Part shown: piece after piece, positions 21,357 to 29,935 of the stretch | Layout of the letters: every line of letters starts with the position of its first letter | Position numbering within the stretch: position 1 is the first letter of the stretch | Source of the DNA: Caldifarciminota bacterium | GTDB taxonomy: Bacteria; Hydrothermota; Hydrothermia; Hydrothermales; JAJRUZ01 | DNA: 64,000 nt | NCBI GenBank assembly: GCA_024277525.1 | Contig: JAJRUZ010000042.1 | Span: 62,001-126,000, forward strand | Reading direction: 5' to 3' | The notes under the pieces: generated by a model | Told to the model about the DNA's origin: nothing | Seen by the model: only the letters and a program-made list of their open reading frames with translations | Database searches by the model: none | Translations under genes and position numbers: made by a program

Positions 21357-23003
21357 TTATTTAACGATTATAATTTTTGATTTCATCTCTTTTTTACCTA
21401 TGTTTCCTTTAATCATGTAAATTCCTGCAGGGAGATTTTTTCTGTAATTGAAATATCCTTTTATATTTTGCATTTTTAAGACATCAACCTTTCTTCCGTT
21501 GATTGAGTATATAAGCAGGTTTAAATCCGACACATTTTTTGTGAATAATTTCACATCAAGATTTTTCGAAAGGGGAGAGATTTTTATGAATTCTTCATTT
21601 TTATACACCCCTTCCCGTACATTTGTTCCGTAGCCTATCTTTACATAATCAACAACAATATTTGAGGTTCCATCATCCGATATGCCTACAAATTTTACCT
21701 GAATTGTCTGATTTGCATATGCGGAAAGGTCAAAAGCAAACCATTTTTCATAGTTTCCGGAGATAACTTGAAGCAAATTCCAATTTATTCCATCGGTTGA
21801 TACATACAATTTCAGGGTGTCATCATTATTACTTGTTCCTCTATTCCATCCCCAGAAGAAAACACCGGGTGTTCCGTTTGCAGGATTGAGATATACAAAA
21901 GGAGAAACGAGTTCACCTGAAAGACCGGCATAGGTATTAAAAGAAGGAAATGAAGCATATCTGGTTCCATCGTAGGCATATGAAGGTTCTACTATATTAT
22001 CGCCGTAATAAGGTCCCTGTCTCCAAGAAACTGCACCGTTTAAGGTCCAGGAAAGAGGAGGGAATGTATCTTCTTCGAAGCTCTCAATAAGGGATTCTTG
22101 AGGAGTGTAAACATAAAATTGAGAAACAAGAGTATCATCAGGAGGGTACTGGTCAAGGGTATATACAACATAAGCTTTAGCGTTGTACCATCCATCATAA
22201 GGTGGGTTAAATATTTTATTAAAATGAAGTGTATCTTTATTTCCTGTAAGTAATGTATTTCCGGTAAGTGTATCTGCATAGAGAAGATTCAAAAAGAGGG
22301 AGTCATAAATTTCAAAATAGGCGTCATAAGTCGCATCATTTGCCCCAGTGTTTGTGACCTCCATTTCGGGGTAAATTGCAGAAAACCTGCTCACCGCCCC
22401 TTGAGGTTCAACAATTTGTGTGGTCGTAAGATTGTAACTGAGAACACCCTCAACAGAGACATTATCAACAGCAACCGCCCAGTTCCAACCTCCTGAATCA
22501 ATATATTCGAACATCACTTGAAGGCTCTCTGCAGGAAGAAATGAACTTAAATCAATTGTATCTTGTCCGTTTGCATCAGGATAGTGAGTTGCTATGGTAT
22601 CCCAAGTTCCCCAGCTTCCGCCTGAAAAGAATCTTGCTTTTACTACAAGATAATCATCTGCACTCCAGGTGTATATTCCCCAGCCGTAAATTAACCTTAG
22701 ACTACCCACGGAAGGCAATGCAATTGAAGGTGTTATAAGTTGTTCATCACTTGCAGGTGCCGAGGAACCGGCATCATCATCACTGTAATATGCATATGCT
22801 GTTCCATAATTCGGAGGTGCGTAACCGTCAATATCACCGGTTGTCCCCACAACCCATGAATACCCGTCTCCGTTTGCATCTATTACGGTCCATCCGGGCG
22901 GTATCACCCCTGTCTCAAAGTCTTCTTGAAAAAGAGGAGTCCACCCGGCTTTTACTCCTATTACCCCTATGAGGAGCATTACAAATAGTTTGTTTAACTT
23001 CAT
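21357..23003 (-). CDS. Secreted adhesin/MAM-like protein with T9SS-type C-terminal sorting domain
   Basis: Signal peptide; FQEDFETGVIPPGWTVIDANGDGYSW; C-term LNLLIYSINGRKVDVL...LPAGIYMIKGNIGKKEMKSKIIIVK. Confidence 0.8.
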   Translation of the reverse strand: MKLNKLFVMLLIGVIGVKAGWTPLFQEDFETGVIPPGWTVIDANGDGYSWVVGTTGDIDGYAPPNYGTAYAYYSDDDAGSSAPASDEQLITPSIALPSVGSLRLIYGWGIYTWSADDYLVVKARFFSGGSWGTWDTIATHYPDANGQDTIDLSSFLPAESLQVMFEYIDSGGWNWAVAVDNVSVEGVLSYNLTTTQIVEPQGAVSRFSAIYPEMEVTNTGANDATYDAYFEIYDSLFLNLLYADTLTGNTLLTGNKDTLHFNKIFNPPYDGWYNAKAYVVYTLDQYPPDDTLVSQFYVYTPQESLIESFEEDTFPPLSWTLNGAVSWRQGPYYGDNIVEPSYAYDGTRYASFPSFNTYAGLSGELVSPFVYLNPANGTPGVFFWGWNRGTSNNDDTLKLYVSTDGINWNLLQVISGNYEKWFAFDLSAYANQTIQVKFVGISDDGTSNIVVDYVKIGYGTNVREGVYKNEEFIKISPLSKNLDVKLFTKNVSDLNLLIYSINGRKVDVLKMQNIKGYFNYRKNLPAGIYMIKGNIGKKEMKSKIIIVK

Positions 23004-23026
23004 ACAATCTCCTTAAAATATTTTTT

Positions 23027-23041
23027 AGGGAATTGAACCCT
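23027..23041 (-). promoter_or_regulatory. T-arm-like mini-hairpin (AGGG-TTCAATT-CCCT) upstream of the 21357..23003 gene
   Basis: 4-bp stem, 7-nt loop; 23 nt before ATG; downstream of a candidate TTAATA-N17-TTAAAT promoter. Confidence 0.65.
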
Positions 23042-23171
23042 GTTATTTAAATTTTTATATTTTAAAATATTAACATAAAAAAAATCAAAAATCCATAATA
23101 AGGTTGAAAAACTTAACTTTTTTGTCTTAGAAAAATCTTAGAAAAATTTTCAAAAATTATTTGAATTATAT

Positions 23172-23183
23172 TAAAATTTTTTT
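23172..23183 (+). promoter_or_regulatory. -10 box of a predicted leaderless promoter for purD (TAAAAT-N6-ATG)
   Basis: TAAAAT (23172-23177), TTTTTT, ATG at 23184. Confidence 0.5.
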
Positions 23184-24449
23184 ATGGAAAAAATACTTGT
23201 AATCGGAAAAGGAGCAAGAGAACATGCCCTTTCTTATTGCCTTCTGAAAAAGGGACACAGGGTATATGTGGCACCCGGAAATGCGGGAATGAAAGAAGGA
23301 ATGCACCTATGTCCTGAAATCGAATCTGATTTTGAAAATATTAAAAAATTTATTGAAAAAGAAAATATAAAATATGTGATTGTAGGTCCTGAGGAGCCTC
23401 TTGTAAAAGGAATAAAGGATTATCTTAAAGACTCCTGTTTTGTATTCGGTCCCTTTAAAAAAGAAGCAATTCTTGAAGGTGAAAAGGCATACGCAAAAGA
23501 ATTTATGGCTGAATTCGGAATTCCTACCGCAAGGTTTGAAGTTTTTGATGATTATAAGAAAGCACACGAATATGTGGAAAAAAAGGGCACACCCTTAGTG
23601 GTCAAAGCAAGCGGGCTCGCAGCAGGAAAAGGAAGTATTGTGTGTAAAACAAAAGAAGAAGCACATGACGCAATTAAAAAAATAATGGAGGAAAAAATTT
23701 TCGGAGATGCAGGAAATTTATGCGTGATTGAAGACTTTCTTAAGGGAATAGAAATGTCCGTGATTATTGCTGTTGCGGGAGATGAGTATTTACCTTTTTT
23801 AACCTCTCAAGACCACAAACCCGTATTTGATAATGATGAAGGTCCGAATACCGGAGGAATGGGAGCTTATGCTCCTTGCCCTTTTGTTTCAGAATTCTTG
23901 TTTGAGGAAATAGAAGAAAAAATTATTAAAAGAACAATTAAAGGAATGGCATCAAGGGGATTTGAATATCAAGGTTTTCTCTATTTCGGACTCATGCTCA
24001 CAGATGAAGGTCCTTTTATGTTGGAATATAATGTAAGAATGGGGGACCCTGAAGGGGAAGTTCTACTTTATTTGCTTGAAACGGACCTTTTTGAAATTAT
24101 AATTTTTTCCCGAGAGTTTAAACTCGGAAAGTTAAGAAAATTGGAATTTAAAGAAGGATTTGCAACCTATGTTGTACTTGCATCTAAGGGTTATCCGGGC
24201 AAATACGATAAGGGAAAGTTAATAGAAGGGTGGGAAAAAGTTGATACCGAGAACAGAAAAGTGTTCTTTGCAGGTGTGAAAGAAAAAGAGGGTAAACTTT
24301 ATACAGACGGAGGAAGAGTTATGGGTGTTTTAGGCTATGGAAAAACCCTTAAGGAATCAATTAAAAATGCCTATGAAGGGGTTTCCCTTGTCAAATTTGA
24401 AGGAATGCATTATAGAACAGATATAGGAAAAAAGGGGTTAACTAAATGA
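23184..24449 (+). CDS. purD: Phosphoribosylamine--glycine ligase
   Basis: GKGAREHALSYCL, ATP-grasp PLVVKASGLAAGKGSIVCKT, QDHKPVFDNDEGPNTGGMGAYAP. Confidence 0.97.
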   Translation: MEKILVIGKGAREHALSYCLLKKGHRVYVAPGNAGMKEGMHLCPEIESDFENIKKFIEKENIKYVIVGPEEPLVKGIKDYLKDSCFVFGPFKKEAILEGEKAYAKEFMAEFGIPTARFEVFDDYKKAHEYVEKKGTPLVVKASGLAAGKGSIVCKTKEEAHDAIKKIMEEKIFGDAGNLCVIEDFLKGIEMSVIIAVAGDEYLPFLTSQDHKPVFDNDEGPNTGGMGAYAPCPFVSEFLFEEIEEKIIKRTIKGMASRGFEYQGFLYFGLMLTDEGPFMLEYNVRMGDPEGEVLLYLLETDLFEIIIFSREFKLGKLRKLEFKEGFATYVVLASKGYPGKYDKGKLIEGWEKVDTENRKVFFAGVKEKEGKLYTDGGRVMGVLGYGKTLKESIKNAYEGVSLVKFEGMHYRTDIGKKGLTK

Positions 24450-24456
24450 AACTTTT

Positions 24457-24501
24457 TTGATACTTTTTCGTTATAATTATATAAATTAGGGTTCAAATCC
24501 C
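24457..24501 (+). promoter_or_regulatory. Promoter (TTGATA-N17-TATAAA) with a T-arm-like mini-hairpin (GGG-TTCAAAT-CCC, 24489-24501) at the predicted transcription start
   Basis: -35 24457-24462, -10 24480-24485, hairpin 24489-24501, ATG 24523; no SD. Confidence 0.65.
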
Positions 24502-24522
24502 AAATAAATTTCAAAATTAAAA

Positions 24523-26658
24523 ATGAATTTATTATTATTTTTTTTGATTCTGAATATAAAAAACTTTCTTGAAGTTAAATTCAGCAAAAACGGTATTATT
24601 TTTGATGGAGAAATTGATAGTATCTGGAAGGAATGCGACTCAATAAGGGTATATAAAGAGTTCTATCCATATTACGATTCTGTAACAAACCGCATTACGG
24701 TTATAAAATCCCTTCAGGACGAAGATAACTTATATTTTTTAGTAAAAATAAATTACGGTAAAGACAAACCCAGAACAGCATTAAGCGGAGAAAATGATGA
24801 AGTTGTGATATATATTGATCCTCTTTTATCAAAAGTAAATGCGTATTATTTCACTATAACCCCGGATGGGAGCAGATGGGACGGTATTGTTATTCAGGAT
24901 GGAAGAAGAAGAGATCCTTCATGGGATGGAGTATGGGAAAATAAGATCAAAATTCTAAAAAACGAAAAAGGAGAATATATACTTGTATCCGAAATAAAAA
25001 TACCTTTTAAGACTATAAGTTTTTCCGAGGATAAAAATGAATGGGGATTTCAGGTCAAGACATATTTTTATAAAAATAAAGAAACAAATTTTTTAATTTT
25101 ACCTGACCAGAACGAAGGATTGAGGGTTTCTAAATTCGGATTGTTAAAAAATGTCAAACCGGGGAGCAAGGGGTACGGAATTGAAGTTTTTCCTGTGTTA
25201 CTCCTGAAAAATAATTACTATTTTGCACGGGATACAAGTTTAAAAGGAAAAACAACCCCCTGGTTAGGTGTTGATATATTTTATAAAAAAGAAAATCATA
25301 CACTGAATGTGACAATTTTACCGGATTTTGCGGAGATAGAGTCCGATCCTTTTACAATGTCATTCAGTAAATATGAGATATATTATATGGAAAGAAGACC
25401 TTTTTTCATTGAAGGGAAAAATATCTTTGAACCCACAGGATTCGGGCAGATGGGTTTTTATTCTCCCGTAAGATTGTTTTACTCAAGAAGGATAGGAAGG
25501 AAGATGTTGGACGGAACGGGCGAGGTTCCTATTTTGTCTGGTGTTAAATATACATATAAGTCAAACAGATACGAGACAGGATTTTTAAGTGTTTTGACCG
25601 ATAGAAAGAACGGTGACTGGGACACCGCATACCAGAGTTTATGGAATGTTGTGAGATTAAAAAAATACTATTTTTTAAATTCCGAAACAGGAATATTATT
25701 AACTTATAAGAAAAATCTCGAAAAAAATGAATATTATTTCGGAGGAGACGTAGACGGTGCTTTAAGATGGGGTAAAAATCAAGTTGTTTATCAATTAGTT
25801 TCAAGTGTAAAGGATAAGGAAAAAGCCGGATTTTTGTTTAATTCCGGTGGAAACATGTTTATCACGGATAAATTTATATGGATTTTCAGCACAAGATATG
25901 TAAATGATTATCTTGATATTTCGGAAATGGGGTTTCAAAGATTTTATCCGGGTGACAAAGGATTTTTCACAGGAGTAGGATACTGGAATTTCCCGAAAAA
26001 AGGAAAGATAGCAAGTTATTCATTATTCAGCGGAATGTGGTATACAAAAGAGGGATATGAAAAAGAAAATTCAATGATAGGGATGATTGAGACAAATGTA
26101 AATTTGAGAAATCCTAACGCCAATCTACATTTTTCCGTCGGTTTCGGGAAGGGCTTTGAAAAAGATACTTCATTTAATTATAAATCAATAAATGCAAATA
26201 TATGGTTCAGGTCTTCTCAGTTTTCTTTATGGACAGGTTTTTTTGCAAGTTATGACTGGAATTATAACCGCGATTTTCTTGCATGGAGCTCAAATTTATG
26301 GGGAGGGATGAATTTTCCGATAGGCTCAAGACTCCATCTCAGTGTAAATCTTAACGGATGGATGGAATTTGACACCTCCATGCATTACCTTAGCACAACA
26401 CTCAGCAAAAATATCTGGCTTACATTAAAAATGACCCCTTTTATGCACATAACCCTTTATGTTAATCCGGTATCGGTAATTGAAAAAAACAGCATAAATG
26501 TATCCCTCATCAGAACTTCTCTTTATTACACATGGGAAGTAAAACCGAAATCAAAAATTCACTTCGTGTATAATCACCTTTTTAACAAAACAGGTAATAT
26601 TTATGACACGGTGGAAAGAATTTCCGCAGTAAAAATAAGATGGATATTTTTGTTTTGA
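24523..26658 (+). CDS. DUF5916-like outer-membrane protein with N-terminal CBM9-like domain
   Basis: FDGEIDSIWKECDSI...VVIYIDPLLSKVNAYYFTITPDGSRWDG; SKYEIYYMERRPFFIEGKNIFEPTGFG; barrel-like C-terminus. Confidence 0.8.
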   Translation: MNLLLFFLILNIKNFLEVKFSKNGIIFDGEIDSIWKECDSIRVYKEFYPYYDSVTNRITVIKSLQDEDNLYFLVKINYGKDKPRTALSGENDEVVIYIDPLLSKVNAYYFTITPDGSRWDGIVIQDGRRRDPSWDGVWENKIKILKNEKGEYILVSEIKIPFKTISFSEDKNEWGFQVKTYFYKNKETNFLILPDQNEGLRVSKFGLLKNVKPGSKGYGIEVFPVLLLKNNYYFARDTSLKGKTTPWLGVDIFYKKENHTLNVTILPDFAEIESDPFTMSFSKYEIYYMERRPFFIEGKNIFEPTGFGQMGFYSPVRLFYSRRIGRKMLDGTGEVPILSGVKYTYKSNRYETGFLSVLTDRKNGDWDTAYQSLWNVVRLKKYYFLNSETGILLTYKKNLEKNEYYFGGDVDGALRWGKNQVVYQLVSSVKDKEKAGFLFNSGGNMFITDKFIWIFSTRYVNDYLDISEMGFQRFYPGDKGFFTGVGYWNFPKKGKIASYSLFSGMWYTKEGYEKENSMIGMIETNVNLRNPNANLHFSVGFGKGFEKDTSFNYKSINANIWFRSSQFSLWTGFFASYDWNYNRDFLAWSSNLWGGMNFPIGSRLHLSVNLNGWMEFDTSMHYLSTTLSKNIWLTLKMTPFMHITLYVNPVSVIEKNSINVSLIRTSLYYTWEVKPKSKIHFVYNHLFNKTGNIYDTVERISAVKIRWIFLF

Positions 26659-26690
26659 TGAATTTGATACAGAATTGTGTCAGGTAATAT

Positions 26691-28220
26691 ATGTATTTGA
26701 AAGACATAATTTATATTTTTGAAAGAATAAAAAATGAGAACTCCCTGAATAAAAAAATCTTGATACTCTCAGATTTTTTCGGCAAATTAAATCCCGAAGA
26801 AACAAAAATTTCTTTTGCCCTTTTATCAGGAATTCCTGTTTACGGAAAACTTAATGTCGGATATTCAATTTTAAAGGATATGATAAATACGGTAAAAAGT
26901 CAGATAAAGAAAAACATAACATTAAAAGAAATTGATATATTTTTGAGCAAATTAAAAGAAATAAAAGGAGAGGGAGCTGTCAGCTTTAGATACAGGATGC
27001 TTAAGGATTTTTTCAAAAAACTTGATGAAAAGAAAAGAATTTTTATGTTTTATTATCTTCTCGGGGAAATAAGACAGGGGGCAAAAGAGAAAATTATTTT
27101 TAAAGCACTTTTGAAAGCAAAAAACATTGATTTAAAAGAGGGAGAAAAATTATTGAAAAGGGGAAACATACTTGAACTTGTTTATGACATTGCATTAAAG
27201 GGTAAGAATATTTTAAAGGAAGAAAAGATTAAGATTTTTGAACCCGTTTCTCCGATGCTTGCCGAAATTGAGGAAAACCCCCTTAAACTTTTCAGAACAG
27301 GAAAACCTCTTTTACTTGAATTTAAAATGGATGGGGCAAGACTCCAGATTCATAAGGAAAAGGATGAGGTAAAGATATTTACAAGAAATCTCAGGGATAT
27401 AACGGATAAACTGCCTCATTTAAAAGATTTCTTCAAAAACTTCAAGGATGATTTTATCCTGGATTCAGAAGCAGTTATATTAACGGAAAAAGGAACCCTC
27501 TTACCCTTTCAGGACTTTATGAAAGAATTCGGAAAAAAGATAATAAATATCTCACAAATAAAGCCCTTTATATTTGATATAATTTACAAAAACGGTGAAT
27601 TCCTTTTTGAGTATCCTTTAAGGGAAAGAATTAAAATTCTTGAGGATACAATATCCGATGAAATAAGAATGCCCTATTTGATAACCGATAAAAGAGAAGA
27701 AGCTCAGAAATTCTATGAAGTTTCAATAGAAAAGGGAAATGAGGGTCTTTTAATTAAAGAACTTTCAAGTCCCTATGTTTACGGTAAAAGAGGTAAGCAC
27801 TGGTTTAAATGGAAAAAATTTTATACCCTTGATTTAACAATAACAGGTGCTGAATGGGGGCACGGAAGAAGAAAGGGATTTTTATCAAATCTTCATCTTG
27901 CATGCATTGATGAAAAAAGGGAAAATTTTCTGGAGCTCGGTAAGACCTTTAAAGGTTTAAAAGATGAAGACCTCATTTTTCTGACTCAAAATCTTCCGAA
28001 ATTTAAAAAACAGGATTTCGGCTGGATGATAAAAGTTAAACCCTTTTATGTTGTTGAAATTGCCTTTGATGAAGTTATAGAAAGTAAAAAATATAATTCA
28101 GGATTTTCATTAAGATTTGCAAGGGTAAAAAGGTTCAGATTTGACAAAAATGTTAATGAAATTGCGGATATAAATGAGATAAGGAAAATATTTGAGATGG
28201 AGAGGAAAAGGAAAATTTAA
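26691..28220 (+). CDS. ATP-dependent DNA ligase (archaeal/eukaryal type)
   Basis: Adenylation motif LEFKMDGARLQIH, FTRNLRDITDKLP, EGLLIKELSSPYVYGKRGKHWFKWKK. Confidence 0.93.
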   Translation: MYLKDIIYIFERIKNENSLNKKILILSDFFGKLNPEETKISFALLSGIPVYGKLNVGYSILKDMINTVKSQIKKNITLKEIDIFLSKLKEIKGEGAVSFRYRMLKDFFKKLDEKKRIFMFYYLLGEIRQGAKEKIIFKALLKAKNIDLKEGEKLLKRGNILELVYDIALKGKNILKEEKIKIFEPVSPMLAEIEENPLKLFRTGKPLLLEFKMDGARLQIHKEKDEVKIFTRNLRDITDKLPHLKDFFKNFKDDFILDSEAVILTEKGTLLPFQDFMKEFGKKIINISQIKPFIFDIIYKNGEFLFEYPLRERIKILEDTISDEIRMPYLITDKREEAQKFYEVSIEKGNEGLLIKELSSPYVYGKRGKHWFKWKKFYTLDLTITGAEWGHGRRKGFLSNLHLACIDEKRENFLELGKTFKGLKDEDLIFLTQNLPKFKKQDFGWMIKVKPFYVVEIAFDEVIESKKYNSGFSLRFARVKRFRFDKNVNEIADINEIRKIFEMERKRKI

Positions 28221-28277
28221 TAAATGATTTTAATATAACCAAATTTTAAAAAAATGGAATTAATAATTTAAAAAGCT

Positions 28278-28289
28278 TATAATATAATT
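28278..28289 (+). promoter_or_regulatory. -10 box of a predicted leaderless promoter for the ATPase gene (TATAAT-N6-ATG)
   Basis: TATAAT 28278-28283, 6 nt, ATG 28290. Confidence 0.5.
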
Positions 28290-29474
28290 ATGATCCAAAA
28301 ATTATTTATTAAGAATTTCCGTTCAATTGAGAAACAGGAAATTAATTTATCTCCATTAGTAGTATTATATGGACCTACTGCTTCTGGTAAATCCACCTTG
28401 CTTTATTCTCTTCTTGTATTCAGAAATTTCATTATAAATCCCAATCAGCAATTGGATGGGTTCTTTAATCTGGGTTTCCAAAACTTAGGGAATTTTGAGG
28501 ATGTTATTTTTAACAAAGATAAAAATTCAGAAATAGAGTTTATAATTTCTGTAGATAAGGCTGAATACGGTATTTCATTTTCCCAGATAGGAGGGAGAAT
28601 TTTTATAAAGCTACAAACAGACAATATGGGTATTAACCTGGAAGGCACAATCCCGATACCATACGGATTAAATCGAAATTTCCCCGTTAGGAAAAAGATT
28701 GATCAGAACGATTTTACAATAAATTGGAACGGTATAACTGCAAACGTTATTCCATCACAACCTACCGTGGAGTCCAATAAAATAGCAAAGAATATTGCGG
28801 AGCAATTAAATCAGATTCCAGAAATTTTAAGAAGAGTTGATATTGTCCCCCATAGAAGAGGTTTTTTTCAACCCTTTTACACACCTTCTCAGGTATCTTC
28901 TTTGCCTGTATCAGAAGCCGAAGTGGCTACGCTTATTATTACAGATGCAAATCTTGCACCCAGAATTTCGGTAGATTTAGAGGAAATAACAGGAAGGGAA
29001 TTCAGAATTTATACTCCACCAGGAACAGCAACCGTTTATTTTCAAACAATAGATAAGAAATCCAGAATGCCTTCTTATCTTGTAAATGATGGGTTCGGGG
29101 TAAATCAGCTTGTTTATATATTAGCTAAAATATATAGGCAAGAAGTTAAAACGATTTTAATTGAAGAACCAGAGGTTCATCTACATCCTACCGTGATACG
29201 TAGTTTTATTAGGCGGATATGTTCAATCATAGAAGAAGAAAAAAAACAGATAATATTTACTACACACTCAGAGGTTCTGGTTGGTTCTTTACTTGTAGCA
29301 ATTAAAGAAGAATTAATATCCGTGAATAAAGTTAAATTATTTTTAACTCAAAAATACAATAAAGCAACAATTTTTAAAGAACAAAAAGTAAACGATAAAG
29401 GTCAAATTGAAGGTGGCTTGAGTTCATTCATAGAAGGAGAATTGGAGGACTTAAGGACAATGCTTGAAATTTAG
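28290..29474 (+). CDS. AAA15/AAA21-type ABC-fold ATPase (OLD/RecF-like)
   Basis: IKNFRSIEKQEINLSPLVVLYGPTASGKSTLL (Walker A), TILIEEPEVHLHPTVIRSFI (Walker B), IIFTTHSEVLVGSLL (H-switch). Confidence 0.88.
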   Translation: MIQKLFIKNFRSIEKQEINLSPLVVLYGPTASGKSTLLYSLLVFRNFIINPNQQLDGFFNLGFQNLGNFEDVIFNKDKNSEIEFIISVDKAEYGISFSQIGGRIFIKLQTDNMGINLEGTIPIPYGLNRNFPVRKKIDQNDFTINWNGITANVIPSQPTVESNKIAKNIAEQLNQIPEILRRVDIVPHRRGFFQPFYTPSQVSSLPVSEAEVATLIITDANLAPRISVDLEEITGREFRIYTPPGTATVYFQTIDKKSRMPSYLVNDGFGVNQLVYILAKIYRQEVKTILIEEPEVHLHPTVIRSFIRRICSIIEEEKKQIIFTTHSEVLVGSLLVAIKEELISVNKVKLFLTQKYNKATIFKEQKVNDKGQIEGGLSSFIEGELEDLRTMLEI

Positions 29475-29476
29475 AA

Positions 29477-29932
29477 GTGATACTCATAATTGATGAATGG
29501 CTTTGGCATGATATAACAGGTGAAAATGGAGAAGAAAAAAGAAAAGAAAGTTTCAAGTTTCTTGAATGTATATTAAAAATATGCGATGAAATTGCTATAA
29601 TGAAAAAATCAAAATTTTCAAAAAAACTTTGGAAAGTTGCTAAGAATAAAGACCTTAAGACGATTAAAATAGTCAAATTTTTTATATCAAAAATTTTACA
29701 CAATTCCCGGAAATGCAGAATATATGAATATGAAAATAAACACTATTTGGGAGGAATTAAAGAGGACGATATCTACTTATATAATTTATATATTTTAATT
29801 GAAGAAAAAGAAAAATGTATTATTACAACCGATAATCCATTACTAAATGTTCTTAAAAACCACAAAATAAAAGTGTGTTCAAGGGAAAAATTTATAAAAA
29901 GTTATCTAAAAAATTGTGAAGAGACAAAATAA
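29477..29932 (+). CDS. Putative PIN-like nuclease domain protein, coupled to the ATPase (GTG start)
   Basis: 2-nt gap after ATPase stop; acidic residues in PIN-like order: IIDEWL...IKEDDIYLYNLYIL...CIITTDNPLLNVL...VCSREKFI. Confidence 0.5.
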   Translation: MILIIDEWLWHDITGENGEEKRKESFKFLECILKICDEIAIMKKSKFSKKLWKVAKNKDLKTIKIVKFFISKILHNSRKCRIYEYENKHYLGGIKEDDIYLYNLYILIEEKEKCIITTDNPLLNVLKNHKIKVCSREKFIKSYLKNCEETK

Positions 29933-29935
29933 ACA

